Below, piece by piece: positions 1 through 10,845 of a stretch of 64,000 bases of DNA (its first letter is position 1; the number at the start of each line of letters is the position of its first letter). The DNA is taken from contig OX345641.1 in assembly GCA_947044365.1 (NCBI GenBank), positions 2,485,460 to 2,549,459 on the forward strand, in the 5' to 3' direction. Under the pieces are notes generated by a model, which ran no database searches, was not told where the DNA came from, and saw nothing but the letters and a program-made list of their open reading frames with translations. The stretch comes from Petrosia ficiformis. Taxonomy: Eukaryota > Porifera > Demospongiae > Haplosclerida > Petrosiidae. Both the position numbers and the translations under genes were made by a program.

Positions 1-780
1 TAAGTAATAATTGTGGTGTGTATATACCTCGATGTTAATGGAATTGTATAATTTTACTTATCATTTTTTTTCACCAAGACACCGTGGCTCATTTCAAATG
101 TTTATGAGCCAATTATTTTTGTTGCAGAATATTTTTTTCTTGCTTACACTTCATGCACATTTATTTATTTTGACGAGCTTAAAATTAGTGTTGTTTTGGT
201 TTGGATACTAAATATATAAAGTTTCAGTTTTAGTTACTGCTTTTAATATGCCAAACAAAAACAAAAGGGGCATGATTAAGATTACTGGGTGTTGTCTAAT
301 AAGCAAAAAAATGGCTTCTGGACGCAGGAGAGAAAACAAGTGACATACTCAGTCACAAAGGCAGATGTAGCCATAAACTCCTGGGTGGGCTTACATCTAG
401 CATATGGGGAAGTTTTAATAATTAAATATTATTGATTATTATTACTACAAATATAATAATAATAGTAGAGTACAGTGTGTTCAATATTCGTCTGTTTTTG
501 TCTGAAGCTGCAAACTGATCAAGTATATTATTGAAGTCCAGAGATACAACAGTTTCCTTTTCAAACTCATCAGAAGAATGATCAACTGCATCATTTATAA
601 TAATTAAATATCAACTGATCGTGAAGACTAATTATTAGTCTTCATGATCAGTTGATTTTTAATTTATTCTTTACCTATATAGACTTTCTGGTGCCCCACT
701 ACTGTAACAATCAAATAAAGTAAGGTGTTTTGACATCTCTCATTCAAACAGAACAGCTGTAACAACAGTTCTGACAACAC
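1..780. other. 3' flank of an upstream array unit; no gene seen
   Basis: No supportable coding region. The stretch around 160-200 resembles 47035-47060, which is the 3' flank of gene C, on the same strand. This suggests that the left edge of the window lies just past the end of another ankyrin gene of the same array. An imperfect inverted repeat with arms of about 23 bp lies at 610-655. The rest is AT-rich sequence without clear signals. Confidence 0.45.
610..655. repeat. short inverted repeat (hairpin)
   Basis: Two arms of about 23 bp (610-632 and 633-655) are reverse complements with one mismatch and essentially no loop. It lies in noncoding DNA upstream of the death-fold relict and has no recognisable terminator context. 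It may be the remnant of a small foldback element. Confidence 0.6.
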
Positions 781-900
781 ATGCTGACATGCATGCAGTC
801 TGTGTGCACAAAATTAAATTTCATATTATTAATAATAATAAGCCTTTTTTTTGCCAGGGCTGGCCTAGCCCACCCTGGCCCACCCCTAAATCCACCATGC

Positions 901-1049
901 TCGAAGGAGCATGATAAAAAAATTGATCAACATCCTGAACACATGGAAGTAGTTCTTCTGGTCATGGAAGAGTTGGAGGGTCTGCAAGACATTCTTAAAA
1001 TTTAAGAATTTGGATGAGAGAGAACACAAAATCATGAATCCACTTGATG
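901..1049 (+). pseudogene. decayed CARD-like death-fold exon (second half)
   Basis: Reading from about 901, the translation contains KIDQHPEHMEVVLLVMEELE. This matches the second half of the death-fold exon of genes B, C and D (for example KIDQRP...VLQVMAEMEILKHIL in gene B). A TAA at 1003-1005 ends the frame before the exon's normal donor. Sequence similarity continues in another frame to a GATG|gt donor-like site at 1049-1051, so there is a frameshift. The first half of the fold is not recognisable. The matching segment in the second ASPH unit is at 47103-47334. I read it as a relict exon, either from an ankyrin-type gene or from an ancestral fusion to the ASPH-like domain. Confidence 0.6.
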
Positions 1050-2125
1050 GTACACAGTGTATGGTGATTATTGTTTGCACAATTAGTTAATGTAATATTT
1101 ACACACATACAACGATGAATTTTTTGGCCGAGATTATTTGTAATTAGATTAATTACTGATTATATCTGTATAAGGGGTGTTTAGGTTCCGTAATTAATAT
1201 ACCATATGCCATAATGACATAGTCTCGCGTAGCCAGACCCAGCCTACTACGAAGGAAGGGTCTGGTCAACCCACTGTACTAGCGTTCGTCAAGAGTTTCA
1301 CCAGATTTTTGGAGAATTTAGTGGGTGCCAAACTGCTAATGATATTCATTATAATAATGTTTATGTAAGCCACGTGAATATAAGATGATATTTGTTTTCT
1401 GTCACATTCTGTGTCGAACTGATGTCAGCACAGGGACAGCAAAAAATAAAAGAGGAGTTGATGGCAGGTTTGATTATAATAATATCATATTATATCTTTG
1501 TAATGATCAAAAACCAGAGGCAAAACTCCGTATATTATAGATTTGCCATAGCCAGTTGGCAGAGATACAAAGACATCTCTTCTTCAGAGGAAGGCTAAAA
1601 TAGCTTCTTGCTTGTCTTTTAGTTTGCTTAGACCCATCGCTTTCAACGACAGTGCTATCATTTTATCACATTTCACCATCCACGCGTCCGATTATGAATA
1701 TAATTATCATTAGTGGGTGTGTGGTTTGACACTCACTAAACTCTTACATATAATCATTCGTCATTCTACATCAAAGTTGATATCTACGAAGGCACTTCCT
1801 AGATACCAAATTTCATGAATTTTCTATATAAAATGGTGGAATGGAGATGTACAGTTTAAGTACCTATTTATCAGTCACTTACCATTGATATACATGTAAC
1901 ACTATTTGTGTAAACTTTCTTATATGGAATGTTTTGTGACTGACTTTCAAGGCTTCAATAATGAACTAGCCTCATAATTGTGCCTGTAATATAAAACAAT
2001 TATGCTGTTTAAATTGAGGTGTTAATGCAATTATGATTGTATAAATTCATATGATATATCACTTACACCTGTATTTCTGCTATCTACAAAAATATTCACA
2101 AATCATCCACCATTCAGAAAAAGCA
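1050..2125. other. noncoding spacer with insertion unique to this unit
   Basis: Positions 1050-1215 still align with 47335-47510. After that the two units differ: here a block starting near 1223 contains a short CCAGACCC/GGGTCTGG inverted pair and looks like an inserted repeat. I see no credible coding exon in 1300-2100. Confidence 0.4.
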
Positions 2126-2200
2126 ATGAAAAGAAGAATAATAAAAATACATTTTTAATAAAAATGGAAGAAGATGTAGGGATGTCAAAACCCATCCTCT
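2126..2200. repeat. single arm of the foldback repeat family
   Basis: This resembles the arms of the palindrome at 18251-18556, sharing the run through aagatgtagggatgtcaaaa. Only one arm is present, and it then joins sequence also found at 48200-48420. It is a truncated copy. Confidence 0.6.
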
Positions 2201-2427
2201 TTTCTTGTCACAATTCTATTCATGTGGTTATAGGAATGCAATTAGGCTTTTGATGTGGTCATGCTTTTGAGATTGGCACCTTTTATTCTCTGAGCTCTGG
2301 CTAAGACCTTGGTACCGGAAGCCAATGAAATTTCCATACCCATAATTCCTAATTAGTTTATTGTTTATAAATACTTACTTTTTATGGCCCGTAGGGCCAT
2401 CCCTATAATTGCTTTCCACGGGGTTTA

Positions 2428-2429
<2 letters not shown>

Positions 2430-2471
<42 letters not shown>
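2430..2471. repeat. (TA)n microsatellite
   Basis: About 42 bp of uninterrupted TA dinucleotides. It lies where the two ASPH units stop aligning: the unit at 48 kb has the first ASPH exon here and this one does not. Confidence 0.95.
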
Positions 2472-2473
<2 letters not shown>

Positions 2474-2479
2474 TTGTGT

Positions 2480-3105
2480 CACTTGCGCGACTATGCGTTG
2501 TATACGTAGTTAAGGAAGTTGCGTCATTCCCGGGGGCTCGGTCAATTAATGGGAGTGGCGCGTAAAAGAACGCGCGTTTGAGCTAACAGAGCTACAGACC
2601 AGCCAGGAAGATTCAGAAAGGATGTAAAACTGCTAATAACTGTTGTATATAGCAGAGAAACAGTATAGATATTATGCAAGAATCTTTAACAAGTAAGTAT
2701 GATAAGTTGTTGAGTTTCAGACACGAGGAAGTCATCATTTAGAACCTTGAAGGAGTACCTCAGTCAGTTCATCAGACATCTGTGTATTTAGACTGCAATT
2801 AGGCTTACACTTACGTCTTCAGGCCCCAGGAGTACACAGAAAGGTAGAGACACTAGTGCCATCAGCAATGCTTAATACATAGTCATCACAAAGCAAATAT
2901 AGGGATGTTTTTTTCTCTATATACACTTGTTTATATAGTATATGTATAGACTCTTTGTGTACATATGTAGTATGCATGTACATATATGCGTTTGGTGTTG
3001 GTGTCTTTGTTGGTTTCATTACCCCAGCCTTCACCTACTGCTAGTATTAATTAGCCTGTTCTTTTACTGGAGTATGAGATGTTTGATTCGGAGCCTGCCA
3101 GCTGA
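2480..3105. other. noncoding sequence, no gene recognised
   Basis: No exon with family similarity is found. The first ASPH exon, present at 48442-48627 in the intact copy, has no counterpart here. An open frame on the minus strand (2819-3034) is low in complexity and has no recognisable features. Confidence 0.5.
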
Positions 3106-3108
3106 GCT

Positions 3109-3214
3109 GCCTTGGTAGCTCAGTTGGTAGAGCATCTGTCTGGAGTACAGAGTGTTGTGGGTATGAATCCCACCTGAGGCAACTCTCGTTTTCATTTTTC
3201 CATTGCCTCAGGTG

Positions 3215-3245
<31 letters not shown>
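3109..3245 (+). repeat. tRNA-like SINE with pyrimidine tail
   Basis: Positions 3109-3181 fold as a 73-nt tRNA cloverleaf. The 7-bp acceptor GCCTTGG pairs with CTGAGGC including G-T pairs. D stem is GCTC/GAGC, anticodon stem TCTGT/ACAGA and T stem GTGGG/CCCAC. The anticodon loop CTGGAGT gives GGA (Ser). A genuine eukaryotic tRNA-Ser has a long variable arm, but here it is only 5 nt, and the B box is degenerate (TATGAAT loop instead of TTCGAAT). About 33 nt downstream is a CTTT-rich tail (3214-3244). Together these point to a tRNA-derived SINE or pseudo-tRNA rather than a working tRNA gene. Confidence 0.65.
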
Positions 3246-4695
3246 ACATCTCTGATAACATCATATATACATGTACATGTACTTTATATATATTATATGT
3301 ATAGACTGTTTGTGTATATATGTAGTAATTATGTACACATATACATGTATGTAACATGTACATGTATTATTTATATATTATATGTATAGCCTGTTTGTTT
3401 ATATATGTATTATTTATATACACATGTACATGTACATGTATGTAACATGTACACGTACGTGTATACATGTCCATTTTATATATTATAAGTATAGACTGTT
3501 TGTATATTATATACATGTATGTATGTGTAAATTTACAGTATATGTTAATGAAAGGTCACCATACAGTACAGTAATTAATCAGTAGTTCTATTTCCCACTA
3601 TAGTAGAGTTTTGACAGTAGTTTTGACAGTATTTTAACAGTAGTTTTAACAGAAATTGCAATTCAACAACACAGTAGTGACAGTGATTGCTGACAGTACA
3701 ACTAAGTTAATTACTGTTACTGTATAGCAAAGTGACATTTTATTGACATATACTGTGCAATAGATGAAAATGTACTTTATGATCAGTGTACATTTATGTA
3801 CACTATGTACATGTAAATGAATATTACCAATATGTGGCCAAATTTTTAAAGAGACCTCATCAAACAGTTAGTTTTAATTTTCACTATTCGGCCATTTGTA
3901 CAGGAAGCGAACAAAATTAGAGGCTTAATGATAGGTCTTTCAGGATACGAAATGTCATGCACTTCTTGTGTACATGTAAAAGGAAATTGAAAGTAGGACT
4001 GGAACGAATCCTGTCTTTTACTATCTGGATATCTGTTCACAATAACGTTCAGGTACCCAGATAATTGCTCTACAAATTCATGACTTGTTTGCCCTGAAAT
4101 ATACATATTACCTCACTTCAACTGCAATAGATGTTTATACAAGCAGCATTAGTGTTTTTACAGATCGTTCTACACTCTACAAGCAAAAAAAGCTGGTAAA
4201 ATGAAGCAAGACATTCAACAACTGACCGTCATTTTATTGCAGTTCGATTTCATGTGTTTGGTTTTTTCTGTCAAGCACAAACATTAAACAAGTATCTGGA
4301 ATAGATCCAGATGTTCAGCTCGCGAATAATCAGTTATCTGTTCTAGTCCTAATTAATTGGAAGTAAGCATTTGATCAAGTAGAGCGAGGTCCTTACTTGC
4401 AAATTCAGTTACGTAATTTAATTATATAATGTGTTTGTGAATAAGAAAATCAATTGCTTGGGAAATAATCAAATTCAATAAGTACTGGAATTTGTATTTC
4501 TTTGCGGCGATACTTGCTGTTTCTAATTACCAAATTTACATTCTAGTTGATTCTTGTTCAAAATGGCCAAATAGGGATCTTTAAATCGTCTTTTAGTGCC
4601 TGAATATAGTCACATATAATTTATGTATGATGTAATTTTTTGGAATCTATGTATCTGTATACTCGAATATGATATCTCTTTTACCTCAATTCCTG
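3246..4695. other. noncoding, low-complexity then unit-specific sequence
   Basis: Positions 3250-3550 are rich in ACATGTACATGTA and TATATATGTA words. Positions 3600-3700 hold diverged repeats of a TTTTGACAGTAG-like word. From about 3840 the sequence aligns with 50395-51195, an intron of the intact ASPH-like gene, so most of this is relict intron. Confidence 0.5.
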
Positions 4696-4699
4696 TTAG

Positions 4700-6308
4700 T
4701 GAATTATTTTCTGTACTTGATGAAGAAGTTCGATTCTTCAACTCTTGTAATCAAGAAAAGTCCGTTTGGATGCTGTACTCTAATGGAGAAAGAAATTCCT
4801 ACAATTGTCACATGACCCCGAAATCATGTGATCTCATTGCTGAGTTTGTATCTGCAGCGAAATGCAGAAGAGGAGAGGTAAGAATAAATATGGTTGGAAT
4901 GGATTGATGGAGGAATGGATGAATCGAGTGATGGAATGGAGGAATGGACTGGAGAAATAAACGACCATAAGATTGCATTTATTGATGGATAACTTGTGTA
5001 ATATATTATGATATAGAGAATGAATGAATGCTTCATTAGAGCGATAAAGGTTTCTTAGCAACAATTACATGTAAATGGATGATGAGTTCTGTGATTTCAC
5101 CAGCCTCTCTTTTAACACTCACTGTAATTCCACCATTTTAAAATCAAAGCCATTGATATGCAGATAGAACATTTGTTGGTATTTGTATATATGCCTTTAG
5201 CTGTGTCCAGTATGAAATGGTAATGTACATGTAACGAGAGTTCAAAGAAAGGTGTTGCTTCAATTTGCACATGGAAATTTTCACAAATCTGAAAACCAGT
5301 GTTTGATGAAATGATTATTTTATTATTCTATATCTGTAGACTCGTATTCTCTATCTTCCTACTTCACTACACATACCATCTCATGTTGGTCCAACTAATA
5401 CAAGATTCAGAGCTCTTTTTCCTCTTAAATTATCATCAGGAAGTCTGAGAGTCAGAGTGGCTCTAGAGACAAAGTTAGTAAGAATTTGTGCATGCTGTGT
5501 ACAAATAGAAAAGGAACATATACATGTACATGTACATCTAGCAAGTATGCTTATTTGTCCTTCATCCTTGACAAATTTTCTGGACAAAATGGTGGGATAG
5601 CGAGGTTTAAGGAGAGGGCATTAACATAGAGAATTGATATGTATCACTTGATAACATGTATATATGTATGTACCATGCATGAGTTTAACAGTATTGTTTG
5701 GTAACAAGAAGTTTAGTATTTGGAAATAATTGTTTTTGGTAGCTACCCTGATGTCAGTAGTCAACTCTCGATTCTTGAGTTTTAGTTTAAGTCATACATA
5801 TATGCAGCGTTGTGGAAAATTGAGCTGAGTATCGGACATTTTGGCCTATTTTTACCATTATTGTCCTGCTTCTCATATACTTTGTATACAGTCCAGTTTC
5901 AATTTAACGGAATTCACTAGATTTATCGGACAATGTCCTGCATGACTGGCTGTTTCCACACAACTGCATGCATATATGATCAGATATAATTACAAGAACG
6001 ACACAATCACATCAATATCACATGCAACATTTCTTATTCCTTGCACCTTCAATCATGTAAAGGACACCTCACTTCTATTTAAAGTTGTGCTTTGTTAAAG
6101 AGACTCTGCTACAATCACTTGCGTTCAGACAGCTAGTTTAGTTATGTCGTATTATTCAGAATTTCAAGAAGAGAAAGTGGTTGTCATTGATGACTCCTTT
6201 GAACAAGAGGTGTGGTATAAAGGAAACAAGAGAGGTTTACTATTGATAGTAGAGTTCTGGCATCCAGACTTGTCAGAAACAAAAGGAACTACACTCTCTT
6301 CATTATAA
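4700..6308 (+). pseudogene. ASPH-like domain, copy 1 (5' exon missing, terminal acceptor damaged)
   Basis: Three exons match the aspartyl/asparaginyl beta-hydroxylase fold: 4700-4877 (SVWMLYSNGERNSYNC...CRRGE), 5340-5473 (HIPSHVGPTNTRFRAL...RVRVALETK) and a terminal exon ending in TAA at 6306-6308 (VVIDDSFEQEVWYKG...VEFWHPDLS). The exon encoding PSLWQRS...AQPWW in the copy at 48 kb is absent. A deletion has removed the normal acceptor of the terminal exon. The nearest AG (6158-6159) would shift the frame, although an AG at 6135-6136 would keep it open with a 7-residue insertion. The first metal-ligand His (SHVGPTN) is kept, and the second is Gln (CAA, 6204-6206). I judge it a probable pseudogene. 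Confidence 0.75.
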
Positions 6309-6481
6309 ATTTATGATAGATATTTTTTAATTGTCATTACTAATAATTATTACAGCTAATGTAATGAACTGATCTTGAACTATAGATACACTTTTGTGTA
6401 TTATATATGGCTGAATGAACGAAATTGAAAGTCGTCTATGATGTCTATATATATACCTGTGAGTTGAATTGGGGCAGGGCC
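6309..6481. other. spacer between ASPH copy 1 and the Mutator-like element
   Basis: This aligns loosely with 52725-52790, the spacer between the intact ASPH-like gene and gene D. It was therefore the ancestral spacer before gene B and is now split by the element at 6491-10459. No coding signal. Confidence 0.5.
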
Positions 6482-6490
6482 TTAAGCTTG
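6482..6490. repeat. left target-site duplication (9 bp)
   Basis: ttaagcttg, directly abutting the left terminal inverted repeat. It matches ttaaacttg at 10460-10468 with one mismatch. A 9-bp duplication is typical of Mutator-superfamily insertions. Confidence 0.8.
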
Positions 6491-6616
6491 GGCTGTCATT
6501 AATCACTGGACTGGACTGGACTGACTGGACTGGACCACTGGAAAGGACTACTGGAATGACATATCCTGCGCAAATCACACCTTCGTCAATAAATAATTAA
6601 TTATACGCCACACCTT
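6491..6616 (+). repeat. MULE left terminal inverted repeat
   Basis: This pairs with 10354-10459. Shared blocks, in order, are the outer 19 bp, an ACTGG-rich section (expanded here), a GGACTACTGGAATGAC section, a CTGCGCAAA section and a CACACCTTCGTCAATAA section, ending at TACGCCACACCTT. Confidence 0.85.
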
Positions 6617-6647
6617 AATTTTTTGCACGCCGTTTGCCTGTCTTCAG

Positions 6648-9600
6648 ACTCGGACGTCTCTGAGTATTCTGATGAAATGGAAGTTGTTGAATCAACTCAT
6701 CCCAAAGCTCATTCTGATTCTGGTAAGCCTTTCGATAAAATAACTTCATTCTTAAAATTAATAACAACACTTTTCGCACGCTAGTCATATTGTCTCCTAT
6801 TAAGCTGTCTTCTGACTCGGACGTCTCGGAGTATTCTAATGATGTGGAAGTTGTTGAATTAACTCAGCCCCAAGCTCACTCTGGTAAGCATTTCGATAAA
6901 ATAATCTGTACATGTAGAAATCAAGTTGACTGCAGTCCGTGTGTTAGGTGGAGGTTCTAGCCAGCAAGATGCAATAGAGATTATGGATTCTCCCGTGAAA
7001 GTGAAGCGGGAAAGTATAAGCGAGTCCCCTGTTGATTTTGTTAAGCGGGAAATTTCATCAGGTGTGTGAGATATCTTATCACTTGTCTTCTTTAGAAGTG
7101 CATGCATGCATGAAACTTCTAACAATTGTATATCATTATCACTTGTCTTCTTTAGAAGTGCATGCATGCATGAAACTTCTAACAATTGTATATCATTATC
7201 ACTTGTCTTCTTTAGAAGTGCATGCATGAGTTGTGTTGATACTGCTCTTATCCTTCATTTCAGATTTACACCCCCTTGCCTATGAATCACCACCTCCAAA
7301 ATACTCATCTGAGGATTTGCTTAAAATCCTTTTAAGTCCTAAAGACAAGGAACGAGTTTGTCGTACATGGCCAGTTTCTGGGATAGAGAGTACTTCGAGC
7401 TTCATAGTTGATATTCAAGCTCTAAAACATACAGATGATGTCAAGAAAGACTTTTTTGGAAAGTGGATGTACTCTGGTTCACATACTTTAACTTACAAAA
7501 CCATTGTCGAAGAAGATGGAGAGGTCCTCGTACAGAAACGCTGTCCAGGTGCAAGGGGAAACATCCATCATTTGAGAAAGCTTCATTCTTATCACCCTTC
7601 AAATCCAGACTTTCGAAGGATAATTGTCTTCATATCAGGTAAGTAGCTATATTTATCTTGCTGACTAATTTCAAACAATCATCCTACAGATGGATCTCAC
7701 AATCAGTTTCCACTTTGCCTGGTTATCTATTATATTCCACATGGATTTACTCCAACCATTGTTCCACATGGAAACTCTAAGTCAGAGAAGGCTTTCTACC
7801 TCACTCTTCCAAGTACTTCAGCTGTCATCAAGAAAAAATGCATGTCTGATGGCCCAAAAGAAGTTCTGTCTAGTATGGAGCGCACAGCTGGAGGTATATT
7901 GGATGCTACATATCCCGGCCAATTGTCACGTAATGAGCAGCAGATCTCTAACTTCAAGCATTATGCTCATGAAGGAACAACATGTTCAACCAAGGGAAAT
8001 GAACTTTACAGTATAATGCTGCAGGCTCATTTGGAGCATAAGGATCAAAAATTTATCAGAGATATCAAAACGTACCCTGAGCCAGCAATAGCATTAGCCA
8101 CTGACCAGCAGTTGTTTGATGTACAGAGGTTTTGTTGTGATCCACAACAGTTCTCAATTCTCACTGTCGACCCCACATTCTCTCTAGGTGACTTTGATGT
8201 GACACCAACAACTTACAGATATTTAATGGTACTGAGCAAGAGAACAAACAAACCTCCTGTCATGCTTGGACCAATAATGATACATTACAAGAAAACTTTC
8301 ACTACTTACAAGTTCTTTGCTTCTTGCTTGGTCACAGAGAATAGAGAACTACAAGGTTTGCGTGCCTTTGGTACTGATGGAGAAAAACCATTGATAGATG
8401 CATTTTCATATGAATTTTCTACTGCTTTACATCTGACCTGCTTTAATCATGTTAGACGGAATATCAAGGATAAGCTTCGAGAGTTGATAGTTCCAGATGA
8501 ACATCAGGCTGACATTTTGAATGATATATTTGGGAAAAAAATGGGGTCTACATTCCTTACTGGTTTAGTTGACTCAAAGAGCATCAGTCCATTTAATGAC
8601 AAGTTGGATACATTGGAAAAGAAGTGGTTGCTGAATGACACTGGTCCAGTGAAAAAATTCTGCAGCTGGCTTCGCCAATACAAAGTACCAGTTATGTGTG
8701 ACACAATGTTGTTACCTGTTCGTGAGAAGGCTGGACTTGGGTCTCCACCAGATCCTTTCTTTACTAATAGCAGTGAATGTATTAACTTTGTTTTGAAGGT
8801 TAAATTGGACTACAAACATAATGAAATGACTGTGTTCGTTAACAAGATTTGTGAACTGATTGAGGATCAACAACATGAAGTAGAGAAAGCATTACTTAGT
8901 ACAGGAAAATACACTCTGCATCCCATGTATATGGGGTTGGCTATATCTGAAAAAAAATGGCTCCAAATGTAAAGATCAAAGGAAACAACAACTGAAGATT
9001 CTGAAGACTTATGAGAAACTTCTACCGGTTGCAGAACATGAACGTAGTGAGGAAACCATGTTACATGTAGTTACAAATGAAGAACATGCAAGTACTTCTG
9101 GTGATACTGATACCACTACCCCTTTTATGCCTCATGAAGGACATGCAAGTACTTCTTCTGGTGATACCACTTTAGTACCCCCCAACTTCACTTCTCACCA
9201 CAAAATTATTCGTTCTTTCAAGTAAGCTAGGACTGCCTAAGGATACCATTGAAGGAATTGTCAAGAAAGCTGTTGACATTTTCAGCACTGATGGTGCTAT
9301 TACACATGTACCAGGGCATTCTAATGATGCAAAGATGGTACTCAGTTATTCTGGAAAAAGACCACATCTCGTTTTGCCAAAAAGGAAATGCAGTGGTATG
9401 TTTTGTGATGATGACTGCCCTCAGTACAAATCTGCCAAACTATGCTCTCATATTGTTGCTGCTGCACAGTACAATTGAAAACTTGATAGTTTAATTGCTT
9501 CTTACAGCACAACAAAGTCAACACCAAACTTGACAAAATTAGCAATTGCAAGTATGCCAAAAGGGAGAGGACGAAAAGGGAGCAAAACCCCTAAACGAAG

Positions 9601-10204
9601 ACTAGTAACACCAATTGAACACAGGGCAGAACTAACTACAGTCATCCCATCTCAAGAAGAAATTACAACTGCAGATCAAACTTCCCCCACTCTCAGTACA
9701 ACACGACCGTCAACTTTGGACAGTAATTACACTAGTCATAACTATCCAATGTCCTACTGTTTGCCATACCAGCAGGCTGGTGCCATGTATAGGCCATATT
9801 TTGCTGGGCCATTTCTGTCACCTACTAGTATGTACCCGGGTTATTACTCTGGTACATCTTCACCATCCTCACAAGATGATTCATCTTTTCATCCTTTCCG
9901 AGTTCACTTCATATCAGGCAACATCAGTGTCTGCAATGGTTGTAAGAACAAGTATCAAAAATCTGGTCCTCCTGATGACATTTGCCTTCAGCATAAAGAA
10001 TGGCGAGTTTACACTCCTCAAGGATCTAGTACACCTCAAAGAAGATTCGGTAATGTCTATTACCATTGCAGTGTTGCTTGTGTTCAATCCTCGTGGCCTT
10101 CCTTTTCTCCTGCTTCAGTAATTGTTCCTGAAGACATAAATTGTAAATTACTAGCAGTCCATAAGCATCTACTAAATTTCAATCTAGGCCTGTTTATTCC
10201 TTAA
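6648..10204 (+). pseudogene. MULE transposase gene, interrupted
   Basis: Exons inferred by GT-AG sites and phase: 6648-6722, 6948-7061, 7264-7638, then from 7690. A duplicate of the first exon near 6805-6880 has a broken acceptor (TG for AG). The long exon encodes a DDE-type core: a first Asp in TVDPTFSLGD, a second in FGTDGEKPLIDAF, a C..H motif in CFNHVRRN, and a candidate Glu in NSSECINF. The frame breaks in an 8-A run near 8950 (stop at 8970-8972), again near 9222, and at a TGA at 9478-9480. Before that TGA lies a SWIM-like motif (KCSGMFCDDDCP...CSHIVAAA). A Pro/Ser/Thr-rich C-terminal part follows, with more Cys pairs (ISVCNGCKNKY). Family assignment is from motifs and from the element's ends. 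Confidence 0.8.
7080..7228. repeat. 60-bp tandem repeat, about 2.5 copies
   Basis: The unit beginning acttgtcttctttagaagtg is repeated exactly at 7081, 7141 and, truncated, at 7201. It contains the self-complementary word GCATGCATGCATG. It lies in an intron of the transposase gene. Confidence 0.95.
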
Positions 10205-10353
10205 TTGATGTTCTCATAACAGACTATTGACATTTATACTGTAGTATTCTGTTAGTATCCTGTTAAATTTATTATTAATTGTTAATGAAGATAACAGACT
10301 ATTGACATTTATACTGTAGTATTCTGTTAGTCCTTATTAATATATTATTAATG

Positions 10354-10459
10354 AAGGTGTGGCGTATTATTGACGAAGGTGTGGTTTGCGCAGAATATTT
10401 AAATATTTGTCATTCCAGTAGTCCATTCCAGTGGTCCAGTCCAGTGATTAATGACAGCC
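10354..10459 (-). repeat. MULE right terminal inverted repeat
   Basis: Reverse complement of 6491-6616 apart from an AT-rich 15-bp insertion and the shorter ACTGG run. Its outer end is 25 bp upstream of the gene B start codon. Confidence 0.85.
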
Positions 10460-10468
10460 TTAAACTTG
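10460..10468. repeat. right target-site duplication (9 bp)
   Basis: ttaaacttg, matching 6482-6490 with one mismatch. Confidence 0.8.
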
Positions 10469-10484
10469 TGTGGGAGTGTTTAAA

Positions 10485-10845
10485 ATGGAGAAGCCTAAAC
10501 TCGTCGTGAAGTCAAATCACAGCCAGGTTCTTCGGGATCACCATAATGAACTGTGTAAAGTATTAGACTGTGCTGATGCAGTATTGCTGGATTTTGCTGG
10601 AAAACTATATTCAAAACGCATCATTGATAGAGAAACCAAAACTGAAGTACGTAGAAAGAAAGGATATGAAGCAGCAGACATACTCATGGATCAAGTAGAG
10701 ATTAAGATCGACCAAAGGCCTACAAGCCTAGCAACAGTTTTACAGGTCATGGCAGAGATGGAGATTCTAAAACACATTCTTGAAAAGATTCAAAAGAAAA
10801 GAGATTCCACTAAACCTGAAGCCGAAGACATGGAAACTCAGTCAA
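10485..10845 (+). CDS. gene B exon 1: CARD-like death-fold domain
   Basis: It encodes about 120 residues. Helical, death-fold-like spacing is seen from NHSQVLRDHHNELCKVL through SKRIIDRETKTEVRR to VLQVMAEMEILKHILEKI. The (K/R)-I-I-D ... E ... R ... A-ILMD pattern resembles CARDs (RGIL...E...R...LLD), which bind other death folds in innate-immune and apoptotic adaptors. CARD rather than DED or DD is my best guess, not a proven call. The donor is phase 1 (TCA A|gtgtgt), as in genes C (gtatgt) and D (gtgtgt). Confidence 0.65.

Larger units (their letters stand above)
6491..10459 (+). mobile_element. Mutator-like DNA transposon (MULE), complete ends, decayed gene
   Basis: A 3,969-bp element bounded by terminal inverted repeats. 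The left repeat is 6491-6616 and begins GGCTGTCATTAATCACTGG; the right repeat 10354-10459 is its reverse complement. The left copy carries an expanded ACTGG run. Near-perfect 9-bp target duplications flank it. Inside is one multi-exon transposase gene in the + direction with DDE-type motifs and a C-terminal SWIM-like zinc-binding motif. The gene has two apparent frameshifts and a nonsense codon, so the element is probably not autonomous now. It inserted into the short spacer directly upstream of gene B and now forms gene B's proximal 5' flank. Confidence 0.88.

Noticed and set aside
2819..3034. Minus-strand open frame
   Set aside because: Low complexity, not conserved in the sister unit and without any motif.
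3109..3181. A functional tRNA-Ser(GGA) gene
   Set aside because: The short variable loop and degenerate T loop/B box do not fit tRNA-Ser. Reported as a SINE or pseudo-tRNA.
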